This document shows, one piece after another, positions 22,901 through 32,575 of a stretch of 64,000 nt of DNA. The stretch covers positions 65,694,984-65,758,983 of the forward strand of contig NC_088300.1 of the NCBI RefSeq assembly GCF_032854445.1, written 5' to 3'. The notes under the pieces are model-generated. The model was not told the origin of the DNA. It made no database searches and saw only the letters and a program-made list of their open reading frames with translations. The stretch comes from Liolophura sinensis (taxonomy: Eukaryota; Mollusca; Polyplacophora; Chitonida; Chitonidae). Every line of letters starts with the position of its first letter. Positions within the stretch are counted from its first letter, which is position 1. The translations under genes were made by a program, and so were the position numbers.

Positions 22901-25900
22901 AGTGCGTTGGGCTGATAATAATAGGTATTGGTAATATAATCATGATACAACTCATCATCCTGAAACTGAAGCCTTATTTGCTTATTAGTCTGTCTCTGAC
23001 TCTGTGAAATCGGTTCACACACACACATATATCGTTGTTTTCACCTTGTTTTGTGATTTCTTCATTTGCCCAGATTGCCCCCAGTTACCGCATTGCCCCA
23101 TGACATGTGAGAGTGGATATGTGAGCTCTACTGACTACAACGGTTGTACCAAGCAGCTCTGCAAATGTAAAGATGTCTGTGAGGTAATGGAAATGTTTTA
23201 AAAGAATTTCAGACGCTTGAAACAATTTATGTCGAGGTTAGCGAAAATAATTATGCGAGCGAGACTCGAACTCACTAGTCCCGGTGTCCAGCCCCACTGA
23301 TCCAATAAATGAACCGACTACGGTATTCAAAGTGAAATACTTTACTGTATTATGTAAAGGCGATGTTAGATACCCAGAGTTGTGTGTTCGAATCTCGCTC
23401 TAACACGTTTGGAGAAAAGTTCTTCCAATATCGGAATTCAAATATATCAAATTCAAACAATTCCACACACATGTACCATCCCTTTGTATTTATAATTCCA
23501 ACGTTTAAGCATTCATGACCATTACAAGTATATATTACTTTTTGTTGACTGACCTTACTGCATAAAAAGTTGTTTCCAGACACAAGTGAAGATGTACTAG
23601 GGGAATAATAAATCATGTATACAGAGATAATGATATTTGTGAATGTGCTCGATTATGCTCATACTTTAGCCAATGTTTTCACAGTAAAAAATCATTTTAG
23701 TGGTATATGCCTATATCGTCTTATTTTTAAAGTCATACAGTTAAATATTTTTTGGTTTTGCAGCGTTTTAATTGCCCCACTAATTACGAGATGCCAGAAA
23801 AAATTCCACTGCAAGAAATGGGGTGGATGTTCCGTCTATCAACATGTGTCGGTCAGTATCCTTAAAGTAAATTGATGTATTGATTTGATTTATATTTATG
23901 CCGTGCCTCAGAAATTTACAACTCAAATTGACGGCAGTCGGGTTTATGGGTAGAGCAAACCTGAGTGCCCGAACTATTGCCAGGTGCCTGACAAATTTCG
24001 CGAAAAGCAGAAAAGCTGGATTCTAGTCTGCGACCCCATTGCCCAATATAAAAGTCAAGTCCGACATTTGTGTACCACTGGCAAACCCATGAAAGCGCGA
24101 CCAACAGGTGCCTGTCATTGATATGTGACCCCGTCCCTATTTTACAGTACTGTACTGTACGAAAAGAAAAAAACACGCATATATTACAGCTAGCTAGGAT
24201 ACATGCTTCAAGGTGCAGGCGCTTGTGCGCGGTCCAAGACGATAACTGGGCAAGACCCCCGTCCCCCTAACAACTTCAAACCAATTCCCAAATAAGGAAT
24301 ATGTAAGAAATAACGTATAAGTAGGAAATAAAGCAGGCAACATTTAAGAGAGAAGCAGTCATCAGTTTCCACTGATGTCAATATTTTAGGCATTGTATGA
24401 AGCTATATCCAATTCAAATTTCAGATTCCTATTCCTTGAAAGTTTCCAGGTCAAGTTGATTGTAACTGTTCATAGAAGCACCAGGTCGATGTTACAAGAT
24501 GGATGCGTATGTGCCCCTACAGGTTACAACTTGGCACTAGAGAGAGGGCCATAGATTTAAATCTGGGGATTCATGGGTCATTCAGCGGTGACCCAAAACC
24601 ATCATTTGCAATGAGAAATAACCTTTGCAATAGCAAACGTCAAAGTAATCAGAGACTAGAGCTGCTTAACAAACCTCCTGATGTAACTGTACTCTTGACA
24701 GTAACAAAAACTCCAGATATTTATGTAAATTTTGTTTTGGACTTTTCCAGCTGTACTTGTGTTGAACCCCAAAAAGGGTCTGAATGCAGACACTACTATG
24801 CCATCAACAACTACAACGTCCACAACAACAACTACAGTTTCCACGACAACCAAACTCACAGTTAAGCAAACAAAGCACAGACAGATGCCCCGGTGAAAGT
24901 CTCATCACCCAGCAAAACAGCGGCACCCAGCCCTGTGCCAGAGCGGGGGTCAGCATCTACCTAGATGGCGCTGTGGTGCTCAAGATGTCGGATCAAGACC
25001 TTGCCCAGAGTCCTACCAATGTGAATTCGCTGGTAGAGGAAGGTCATTGTGTTGTCCCATTCCCGAGACCTCGACAACCACGCTGGGCACCCACCACCTA
25101 CCACCAAGCAGCACCACAGCGGCCCCTGACACAGCACAGGTGGAGTCCGTCACCCGGAAGCCGTTGACTAATACCCTGTGTCGCGATGGAGCAAGCCCCA
25201 CCTGGCGGGCTGGTACTGCGGCAGGGGTGGAGAACCCTGTCCCAGCTCCCACAAATGCCTCATCCACCCCCGCCGACCGGTTCGCTGTCTGCTGTCCCAT
25301 ACCAGTTCCCGATGACGAACCTACCCAGGTGCCCGTATCACAAAAGAGACTCCCAAGTATGTCCATTCTATGCATTTTTTGATATACAAACTCCGTCGCA
25401 CAGTATCGGAAATGATTAAATTGCTGTTAGATAAATGTCATGCAGCGATGTTAATCGCAATTTATTAGACGTAACTAGTCTTGAATTACTCAACATGCCA
25501 TGAGGAACAATTCCAACCTGGACAAGCTGTGTAAATCACATGATTCCCTGCTGTTACGTTGTGCAGTGCTCGTCTGTGATGTATTATACAGGGTGTCCCA
25601 GAAGTCGCCATATTGAGGTTGTATGCTTGGGCTACAGAGCGGTGTGTTGCCCCATCTCTTCCAAACATAAAAACCAATTCAACTCTTTCTGGTACTGTTA
25701 GTTTATTAGCCATAATTAACGATGAAAGAGAGAAACAATTTAAAATCAGTATTAAATCTGAAACACAGAAAAAAAAATGAAAATTATGATGGAGCACGAC
25801 TTCTGTGACACCCTGTACAGAAAATGAAGAATCATGCACTTTTGTAGTATTTAGATCTATGCCATTTACTCTTTCATCTGATCTTCAGAATGATCAGAGT

Positions 25901-26308
25901 CTTTACAAAATGTGATATGCCGAAAGATAAACCTTTTCAAGCTTAACAGTATATAGGATCAAGGGAAATAATATGCTATTGGTGAACATTTCACATACTT
26001 TTTGGGGTGTTTTCATGGGAATTGGTTATAGTACAGTTTAGGTCAGTACTTTTGTTTATGTCCCCGGTATGCAGTGATCAGTTGATTTGCTTCTCTCTTA
26101 CAGTGTGCGAACAGCCCGCGAAAGTCGGTATGTGCAAAGCCAGTCTGCCAAGATGGCACTTCAATTCCAAATCAGGGAAGTGTGAGTTTTTTCGGTATGG
26201 AGGATGTGAGGGTAACGCCAACAACTTCAGTTCGCTAGAATCCTGCGAAAATGCATGTGGTAAGTTTATAGAATACTCAACCAATTACCATCAAAACATA
26301 TAAGACTT

Positions 26309-26371
<63 letters not shown>

Positions 26372-27398
26372 CTTTATGTTTCATTCATACGTGCATGATC
26401 AGTCCTTTTCATCTGTTTTGCAAACACTCTATTCGGCAATACCGACGTATGTCTACATGCATTTCTAATATCCATGGTCAATCAAAAAGGGCTTTCTCAT
26501 TGATCGCATCACATATAGCTTTACATATGGCGGCAAAATGAAGCGAACATGGGTTTGGAAGAGACCCAGTCAGCATGTCTTAAGTGGCAACCACGCATCA
26601 GACTAAAAATTCAAATCAGAGTTAAGCCGTAATCGGAACTCGAGCCAAAGATAAAAAACAAATGTACCTGATTCACGATTTATCTGCCACTGACCGTGCA
26701 TGTGTAGCATAGCTTGGATGTAAGCAGTAACCCATAGAATATAAGGACGACAATGCAATTTCTGTTGATAGTAGGCATGTGGGCATAAGCGACATTTAAT
26801 GCGGTCGCTGTGAATTCAAGTCCAGCTTATGCTGGCTTCCTCTCCGGCCGTACGTGGGATGGTCGTGGGTTTCCCCCGGGCTTTGCCCGGTTTCGACCCA
26901 CCATAATTCTGGCTGCCGTCGTATAAGTGAAAAATTCTTGAGTACGGCGTAAAACACCAATCAAATAAATAAATAAATAAGCGACATTTACAGTTTACTG
27001 GTGTTTTCAAAAAGGATTTTGGACGACAATGTCAAAGTTGATAATATCGCGTTTGCAGCAAAGTTCATGTAAGAGGGAACTATTCTCAGGTTTTTCAGCC
27101 CAACGATCATTGAAACATACACTATTTCACGAATTGACCATTATGATCAAATTGTGTGTTCATTACACAATGCTTATATGTACACGTATTCTGTTAAACA
27201 GGAAAACCTGGTGTCAGCTATTGCTCTCTCCCTCCAGTAGTCGGCAGATGTCGTGCAGCGTTCCACAGGTTCTATTACGACTCCAATGCTGGTGCTTGTA
27301 AAGAGTTCACTTACGGTGGATGTGAAGGAAACGGCAACAATTTTGTCTCACCTGCACAATGCGAACAGTTCTGTCGGCCAAAAACTATCTACGTATAA
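19873..27398 (+). CDS. Secreted mosaic protein: signal peptide, antistasin-like, Thr-rich linker, two lustrin-type domains, two Kunitz domains
   Basis: Coding exons: 19873-19957, 23074-23183, 23764-23851, 24751-25356, 26104-26259 and 27202-27398; junction phases all agree (413 codons nominal). Residues 1-22 are a hydrophobic signal peptide, then WWWGRR. Residues 30-64 have antistasin-like cysteine spacing (CPQLPHCPMTC, NGCTKQLCKC). Exon 24751-25356 starts with a Thr-rich mucin-like linker, then two lustrin-type Cys-rich units ending CCPIPE and CCPIP. Two Kunitz domains follow (298-348, ~356-406), each C-x8-C-x15-C-x7-C-x12-C-x3-C. Lys and Arg just after the second cysteine predict trypsin-like targets. 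Likely role: extracellular serine-protease inhibitor or matrix/shell protein. Odd: inside both lustrin units the cysteine pattern leaves and re-enters the main frame, with a TGA at 24894-24896 in the main frame. Intact Kunitz exons argue against a pseudogene. I know no named orthologue with this exact order. Confidence 0.8.
20080..20632 (+). repeat. Degenerate ~43-bp minisatellite in intron 1 of the secreted gene
   Basis: About a dozen imperfect units of the form GATAAACTCCGGTATCTACA then CGGTAAACCATTGAGCAGTG. Units vary by substitutions and small indels. It is intronic if the secreted-gene model is correct. Confidence 0.8.
22188..22250 (-). repeat. Dispersed repeat E, minus copy
   Basis: The reverse complement reads ATGGCTTAAGCAGAATTAAG, then TGCAGTGAT and GCAATTTATTAAGG. 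It matches 33225-33312 (CGGCTTAAGCAGAATTAGG, ATGCAGCGATGTTAATTGC, AATTTATTGGAC) and, in part, 25440-25500. Confidence 0.6.
22370..22600 (+). repeat. Composite repeat carrying a minus-strand SINE A (copy 1)
   Basis: Flanks CTGGTTTTACTCTCTATGG with AGTCTTTATTTTG on the left and GTCTTTAATTATATTTTATT on the right surround an inverted family-A SINE (about 22434-22566). The same flanks with the same inserted SINE occur at 32325-32575, so the unit that was copied already held the SINE. Confidence 0.65.
23240..23410 (-). repeat. tRNA-like SINE-head fragments
   Basis: The minus strand at 23240-23330 contains GAGTTCGAGTCTCGCTCGCA, a box B-like sequence preceded by GGTTCATTTATTGGATC. A plus-strand GTGTTCGAATCTCGCTC lies at 23381-23397. 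No cloverleaf with a proper acceptor stem can be drawn, so I treat these as SINE relics. Confidence 0.35.
23877..24130 (-). repeat. SINE family C, minus strand
   Basis: The minus strand ends with CCCATAAACCCGACTGCCGT then TCTGAGGCACGGCATAAATA, resembling the CCATAAACCTGAC ... ATTAAACAC end of copies at 385-600 and 54125-54372. The head is poorly preserved. Confidence 0.45.
24256..24390 (+). repeat. Unnamed dispersed repeat D, plus copy (diverged)
   Basis: Contains CAAACCAATTCCCAAATAAGG, then GTAGGAAATAAAGC and GCAGTCATCAGTTTCCACTG. The same blocks occur at 30940-31130 (minus), 31890-32090 (minus) and 34380-34530 (plus). It lies in an intron of the secreted gene. Confidence 0.5.
24751..25356 (+). 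CDS. Thr-rich linker plus two lustrin-type Cys-rich domains (exon of the secreted gene)
   Basis: Acceptor TTTTCCAG ends at 24750; donor CCA A|GTATGT follows 25356; both phases fit the neighbours. The main frame gives a Thr-rich stretch (about 24807-24855). First lustrin unit: CPGESLITQQNSGTQP (24886-24933, frame +1), then LCQSGGQHLPRWRCG and CPESYQCEF...LCCPIPE back in the main frame. Second unit: LTNTLCRDG in the main frame, then YCGRGGEPCPSSHKC in another frame (25214-25258), then DRFAVCCPIP in the main frame (25275 on). The four frame changes cancel in pairs. One lies at a run of five Cs (25266-25271), where one C fewer restores the frame. This favours residual consensus errors, but relaxed selection on this exon is possible. 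Confidence 0.7.
25440..25500 (+). repeat. Dispersed repeat E, plus copy
   Basis: CAGCGATGTTAATCGCAATT, then TATTAGACGTAACTAGTCTTGAATTACTCAA, near-identical to CAGCGATGTTAATTGCAATT and the following bases at 33253-33305. Confidence 0.75.
25589..25815 (-). mobile_element. 227-bp Tc1/mariner-type MITE with relic transposase N-terminus
   Basis: Terminal inverted repeats CAGGGTGTCCCAGAAGTCG (left) and, reversed, CAGGGTGTCACAGAAGTCG (right) differ at one base. Each end is flanked by TA (25587-25588 and 25816-25817), the target duplication of the IS630-Tc1-mariner group. The minus strand encodes MANKLTVPERVELVFMFGRD then GATHRSVAQAYN, which looks like the N-terminal helix-turn-helix of such a transposase before the right end cuts it off. 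It is a non-autonomous deletion derivative, in an intron of the secreted gene. Confidence 0.85.
26104..26259 (+). CDS. Kunitz domain 1 exon (secreted gene)
   Basis: Acceptor TTACAG ends at 26103; donor TGT G|GTAAGT follows 26259. It encodes one complete Kunitz/BPTI domain with six cysteines at the classical spacing, RYGGCEGNANNF at the conserved core, and Lys in the P1 position (GMCKAS). Exon borders coincide with domain borders, as is common for shuffled Kunitz modules. Confidence 0.93.
26313..26366. repeat. (AT)n microsatellite, long
   Basis: About 27 uninterrupted TA dinucleotides, 53 bases after the Kunitz-1 donor. Confidence 0.95.
26797..26982 (+). repeat. SINE family A
   Basis: GCGGTCGCTGTGAATTCAAG, then CAGCTTATGCTGGCTTCCTC, TGGTCGTGGGTTTCCCCCGG, CACCATAATTCTGGCTGCCG, GAGTACGGCGTAAAACACC and (AAAT)n. 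The head is truncated. It lies between the two Kunitz exons. Confidence 0.88.
27202..27398 (+). CDS. Kunitz domain 2 and C-terminal exon (secreted gene)
   Basis: Acceptor TTAAACAG ends at 27201; stop TAA is at 27396-27398. It encodes a short GKPGVSY spacer and a second Kunitz domain with all six cysteines, FTYGGCEGNGNNF core and Arg in P1 (GRCRAA), followed by RPKTIYV. The reading uses the phase-1 G carried from the first Kunitz exon. An apparent second acceptor (CCTCCAG at 27237) would delete the first cysteine and is unlikely. Confidence 0.92.
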
Positions 27399-28255
27399 GA
27401 GTATTTATATACTTGTCATGGTTTGGGGGACTGGATACATGTGACAGGAAAGGAAATTTACGACTATCAGTGCGATGGACTGAAATTATGGCGTTTTATT
27501 GTTTTGGTAAGCTAACCTCAACGTCCGCCATCAACTTTAAACCGATGAAAATATGAATGAAATGAAAATGTCATAGATACAGGAAATAGGCTACTGGGCA
27601 CCTGTGAAAATGTCTAACATTGGTCAATGGGGTGGCATAAATTCACAGAATCCAGACTTCCAAATGCTATATTAATATGCAAACACCCGAAATTGCTTTT
27701 AAAAGCATCTGTATACTTATGAATCTGTTTTCTGTACGCTGTTAGGCCGTATTTTCTTATTCCTCTTCTAGGATTTTTTTTATGTCTGATAATCACCACT
27801 AGTCTGACGCCACCAATTAAGGTGATATCGAATGCATTTTTTGTAGTGTTCTAATTTTCGTTTGTGTGCTTTTTGCAGTGTCCTCAGATATTTATCATGC
27901 AACTTGTATAACTATTATCAGTTAAGCATGTAAATTATCGCATACCAGCATATAACATTTAATAATGAGGTGAACTTCGTGAGACAAAATCAACATGCTG
28001 GATGACCTAACTCATATTTATTTATGATCATGTGTACATTTACATAAATGCAGATATACATTTGTCTTGTTAAATCCGGTGGAGCGTGCATAATAGTAAG
28101 CTTCTGAATTTGTTGCTAAGCTCGTATGTATACATAGATAACGTCATAATCAGTGCTCCGCGGGTCGGATGTACACCATTGCACATGTGTAAAAAGAAAA
28201 GTACTTGAGTGTTAGGATACATTGATCTATGTTTTTCATGTATATTTGTAAAAAC

Positions 28256-28261
28256 AATAAA
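28256..28261 (+). promoter_or_regulatory. Candidate poly(A) signal of the secreted gene
   Basis: AATAAA in AAAACAATAAATGCG, about 860 bases after the stop codon. No stronger signal precedes it in this interval. Confidence 0.4.
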
Positions 28262-30079
28262 TGCGTAAAAAAAACTTAAATTCTTCATGTCCTTGCGACA
28301 AATAGTTGAATTTATTTATTATGTATTTTTTCAGTTGCATTCAGACTTGTCATTGGTTTGTCACTGGTTTACTAGGTGCATGGTTGATAAGAGTTTACGA
28401 ATTAGAACCAACTGGAGGGAATGGGGTGGATAGAACAGGGGATATAGAAAAGAGTAGACTGCGTAATTTAGGATAATTTCGTTCCGGTTGACATGCTGGG
28501 GTCTCATCAACATCTGCTTTTATCCGTCAATTCCTCAACAATCAAACATATGTTTGTGCGTAATAACTAATATAACCCTTTGAACTGTATAGGCAGATAG
28601 TCAGTGTATATGAATTCATCGGAGAAGGCAAGTCAACCACATCCTGAATTGCTGTTCTCAGGGCCGGACATAGCCCTTTATGCTTAACTCCGTAATGCAA
28701 TATGGGCCTGGTTAAGTTAACCCCATGTATGTGTTACAATAGGAGCACTGACGTTTACGAAATTCTGGACCTACAGCACGTGACTGAGTGAGAACCTTCA
28801 GGAGCGGCGGCATCACGTGCATAGAGTGACTCTAAACCCGGATGCATATATACGCACAACGCCTGAAGTTTAACTGTATTAACCAGTTTATGGGTCCTGA
28901 CAAAATCACTGTAATTGCTTCGTTTTCCCCCAGGGACAATCCCTAGCGTGACACCTGATTTGACACACATGTATTAACCAATGAACTTGCCATTTTTTCT
29001 CACTTCCTTTCTCATCTGGCATTACGGAGTAAAATGAACTGAACAGAGATTTGGTGACCTTGAGCCTCAATACATTCAACAGGCCCAAGGTTGTATGTGT
29101 GCTGTGTGCAAACGCGGATATAAATTTAAATTTATATATTAACTAAATATATACAGAATATATAGACTATATATACACATATCCATTATTAAGTTATAAC
29201 AACATGTTGCAAGACGTCCTTTTTGACAAACTGAATTTTGTCCAATGGGTGCCTTCTTCGTGGAATTTGCTGTATCACTTCCGGTGTAACAATTGTCTGG
29301 GTGGGGCAAGTTGTGATCAAGCTTGTAAGATCAATCGCCACAAGGCACACGGGACATTGGTTCATTCCAGTCCCCGGACAAGAAATCGATATTCCTGACC
29401 CATTGGCCTATGAGCTCTCAAAGGAAAATGAGCAGTCAACAGCTCCTATATAATGCCGTTTAGCTAAACCTCTAAGTGTACAAAGGAAACGTCGGATATC
29501 ATTCACCTCCACCGTGCAATATATGGAATACGATTTGAATGAGGTCGCGCTGCGGCGAAAATCTGCCACATGCTAAAAAAGTTAGGTTAGTTATTTGTTC
29601 TGGAGTATACACGTGGTTAAGTCACCAGGTAATCAAATAAGTAAATATGTAATCTGAATAAGACTCATGCTGTATGTTTTCGTTATCGATTTTGATTTTA
29701 AACCAAGTTCTCGCAGTCACTGTATAAAATCTCACATTCTTTTGCTCAAAAATGTTGATATCATATGTATAAAGTTTCCAGCGAAAACTTCCACACAAGG
29801 AATTTACAAATACACAAAACTATTTACTCCCGGAGGCATCGCCCCTAGACCCCCATGAGAAAATTTCTTTGGGCAAGATTCGAGGCATGCAACCAATCGA
29901 CCCCAGCTGTTTGAGTTCCTCACTTCTTTGGTCCTGTCTGGATTGACATGATGCTTTGTAAGTTCGGACTTGCATCACATATACCCAATACTGCTATTAA
30001 TTAACCTCATCGCATTAAAAGTATTTGTATATGTGAACTTACGTGCTAACATGAATTAATAACCCATCATTCATGTACA

Positions 30080-30165
30080 TCATCATCAAGATTGCCTAAA
30101 GACTCTTCGTCATCATATGACTGAAAAATTGTCAAGTATACGACGTAAATCCTCAAGCATGCATA
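30080..30165 (+). repeat. SINE family B, 3' end
   Basis: GACTCTTCGTCATCATATGACTGAAAAATTGTCAAG, then ACGACGTAAATCCTCAAGCA, matches the 3' end of the full copy at 60436-60800 (TTCGTTGTCATATGACTGAAAAATTG, ACGACGTTAAACCCCAAGCA). A related shorter piece is at about 30503-30550. Confidence 0.65.
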
Positions 30166-30939
30166 CATACATACATATATACATATACACACCCCTACAA
30201 ACAGACAATAAAGATTGCGGTTGCATCTTTTTCTGTCATTCGTTCAGGCACCGTCTGTTTTCTGCGGTTTAAAGCCTATTAGTGTCAAGGCGAAAAAAAG
30301 TGGGAACAAAAAACGAAGTTTCGAGATAAGAAAGCCGAAATATTTTTTTCTTCGAAATTTCGACATTCTTATCTTGAAATTTTGGGTTTTCTTTCTGTTA
30401 CATGAACCTGGATTTATCATATCAATGAGCAGGTACACAGTAAAAGAATATTTAAAAATTTAACACTGATTTCCTATATGTTGCACTCTATAAAGAAAAT
30501 CTCGCTGTCATACGACTGAAAAATTGTAAAGTATCAGGTAAAACCAAGAGCATACTTATACGTACATAGAACATAAATTTTTCTTCGTCAAGACATAAGA
30601 GAGATACAAGTGGGTGCACAAGTGTCTTGAGATTTTTTGAGCGTCCAGAATCTGTGACTCTCTGCTTCATGGTTGTGTTTAATTCCTCTTAATCCAGAGC
30701 TAGGGGCTGCCTATTCATCATGTTGAATTCATCAAAGCGCATCTGAGATACAAATTTTTCACAATACATTAGGCAGGTATACATGTAACTCAAGGCATGT
30801 ACAAAACAGAGAAAAAAAAAAGGATTCATTCGTTGTTAGTGTATACATTATAATATCTACCGGAAACATATGTGGACTGACTACCAGCAAACTTATATAC
30901 TAGCATGGCTCACGATTTGAACACTGATTTCACTCAGTC

Positions 30940-31130
30940 GCCTGGAGCACACCTTGCGTCTTTTCAACATCACTGAAAACTGATGACTGCATGACTCCGT
31001 CACAATTTCGTTCTTTATATACATTCTTAGTTCTTTGGTAGTTTGTGTTGTACGTCGTTTTGGGAATTGGCCTTGCGACCTGGAAAGTCCATATTGGTTG
31101 ACGGCTGGAATACGAATATCTGTTTCGACG
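30940..31130 (-). repeat. Unnamed dispersed repeat D, minus copy 1
   Basis: The plus strand has CACTGAAAACTGATGACTGC, TCTTTGGTAGTTTGTGTTGT, CGTTTTGGGAATTGGCCTTG, then ATACGAATATCTGTTTCG. The block order is shared with 31890-32090. Confidence 0.7.
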
Positions 31131-31218
31131 CATAGATTCTATGTTGCATGCATGTTCACATTGATGCTTAAATATAAACATATGCAAGTTCGCACAATAT
31201 AAAGCTACATACCAAATA

Positions 31219-31470
31219 TTAAATACATTTATTTATTTGATTGGTACTTTACGCCGCGCTCAAGAATATTTCACTTATACGACGGCCGCTAACATTATGG
31301 TGGGAGGAAACTGGGCATAACCAACAGGAAAGCGACGACCATCTGGAGGCAGACAATCTTAGGTGCAACCGAAGAGGATGTCAGCACGAGCAGGATTTGG
31401 ACTCACAGCGACCATATTGGTCACAGGTTCCTGGGTCATTGCACGCGTTAACCATTAGGGAACGGAGCTC
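31219..31470 (-). repeat. SINE family A, minus strand, near full length
   Basis: The plus strand begins ATTTATTTATTTGATTGGTAC, TTTACGCCGCGCTCAAGAAT, then GGCCGCTAACATTATGGTGG, ACGACCATCTGGAGG and a diverged head ending GGGTCATTGCACGCGTTAACC. This is the reverse complement of the 15598 copy. Confidence 0.85.
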
Positions 31471-31592
31471 CTCTACCAACTAAAACCCTATCTAAAGCGG
31501 TTTTCGTTCTTTTCTGATGTTAGTATCATGAACTAGTTATATGTGATCCACAAAACAGCAAATCCGACTCGAATGAACCTGGTACTCTGAGC

Positions 31593-31851
31593 GAAAAGTC
31601 TGGGCCAACTGACCCCAAAATTTGAGTTATACCCTTGAGCTAATTCAGCTCAGAAAACTGAGCCATACGACCACATCAGCTGAGTTGTGAAACTCATCTG
31701 GATATATTGCTGACTCAGATGGTTAATCGGAAATCTCACAGGAGTCTCGTGACTCAGCTAATTTGGTCATATGACTCAATTTTCTGAGTTGAATTCGCTC
31801 AACTGTATAACTTTGATTTTGTAGTCAGTTTTGACCCAAACTTTTTTTTTA
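31593..31851. mobile_element. Fold-back (long inverted repeat) MITE-like element
   Basis: The left arm (31594-31690) and right arm (31768-31848) are reverse complements of each other over about 85 bases with scattered mismatches. Left arm blocks: AAAAGTCTGGGCC, AACTGAC, GAGTTATACCCTTGAGC, AATTCAGCTCAGAAAACTGAG, CATACGACCACATCAGCTGAG. The central ~75 bases contain a smaller CATCTG/CAGATG pair. No coding capacity. The whole unit could form a long hairpin if transcribed. Confidence 0.8.
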
Positions 31852-31889
31852 GTGTATAAACAGAAATACGGGAAAAGGTTTATCGGCAT

Positions 31890-32090
31890 TAAAAGCCGCA
31901 TCACTGAAAGCTGATTTCTGCTTCTCTCTACATGAAACCGTCATATAATTTCGTTTTGTTGGTTCTTTAGAGGTTTGTGCTGAACGTTGTTTTGGAAAAT
32001 GATCTTGCTGCTATTGAACCGGAACGTCCATCCATTGTTGTTGACGATTGGTATGGCTTCCGGATATCTGTTTCTTCGCTTAGATTCAAA
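31890..32090 (-). repeat. Unnamed dispersed repeat D, minus copy 2
   Basis: CATCACTGAAAGCTGATTTC, TTGGTTCTTTAGAGGTTTGTG, AACGTTGTTTTGGAAAATGA, GGAACGTCCATCCATTGTTG and GGATATCTGTTTCTTCGC align in order with 30940-31130. Confidence 0.7.
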
Positions 32091-32324
32091 TCAAATCTGA
32101 AATCTCTATATGCTTTGCCGAACATTTTCTCCTAAACCTGTTCGTGCCTAAGCTGTGCAATATTTTGTTCGTTTCCACCTTTTTGCATGATTTTTTTATG
32201 ATGGGAAAATTGGGGATCTAGCACACATGGTATAGCAAAAGGACAATGATTAGTCCAGCTTTGACCCAAGTCAACATTTCGCCAGAAAAGGTATTCTTTT
32301 CAGTAAGCATGACTTTCTATTTGC

Positions 32325-32575
32325 CAGACATTGTCATCGCTGCTCTGGTTCTACTCTCTTTGCTGTACGTCTTTATTTATTTATTTATTTATTTGGTGTT
32401 TTACGCCGTACACAAGAATATTTCACTTATACGAAGGTGGTCGACATTATGGTGGGTGGAAACCGGGCAGGGCCCAGGGGAAATCCACGACCATCCGCAG
32501 GTTGCTGACAGACCTTCCCACGTACGGCCGGAAAGGAAGCCTGTACGCCTTTAATTATATTTCATCTTGTGTCCA
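32325..32575 (+). repeat. Composite repeat carrying a minus-strand SINE A (copy 2)
   Basis: The left flank CTGGTTCTACTCTCTTTGCTG with CGTCTTTATT and right flank CTTTAATTATATTTCATCTTG match the flanks of the SINE at 22370-22600. The inserted inverted SINE spans about 32366-32550 and is more complete here, retaining ACGTACGGCCGGAAAGGAAG. Confidence 0.65.

Larger units (their letters stand above)
20633..23073. other. Remainder of intron 1 of the secreted gene
   Basis: Holds AT-rich unique DNA, one copy of a dispersed repeat in minus orientation (22188-22250) and a family-A SINE in minus orientation (22434-22566). The short ORF around 21643-21855 has no domain and no splice-linked partners. Confidence 0.45.

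Noticed and set aside
24503-24865. 120-codon plus-strand ORF ending CTCVEPQKGSEC
   Set aside because: It crosses the intron acceptor at 24750 and is out of phase with the preceding exon; the Thr-rich frame fits both splice junctions.
25013-25375. 120-codon minus-strand ORF
   Set aside because: It is antisense to the lustrin-type exon, whose plus-strand reading is supported by cysteine spacing and splice phases.
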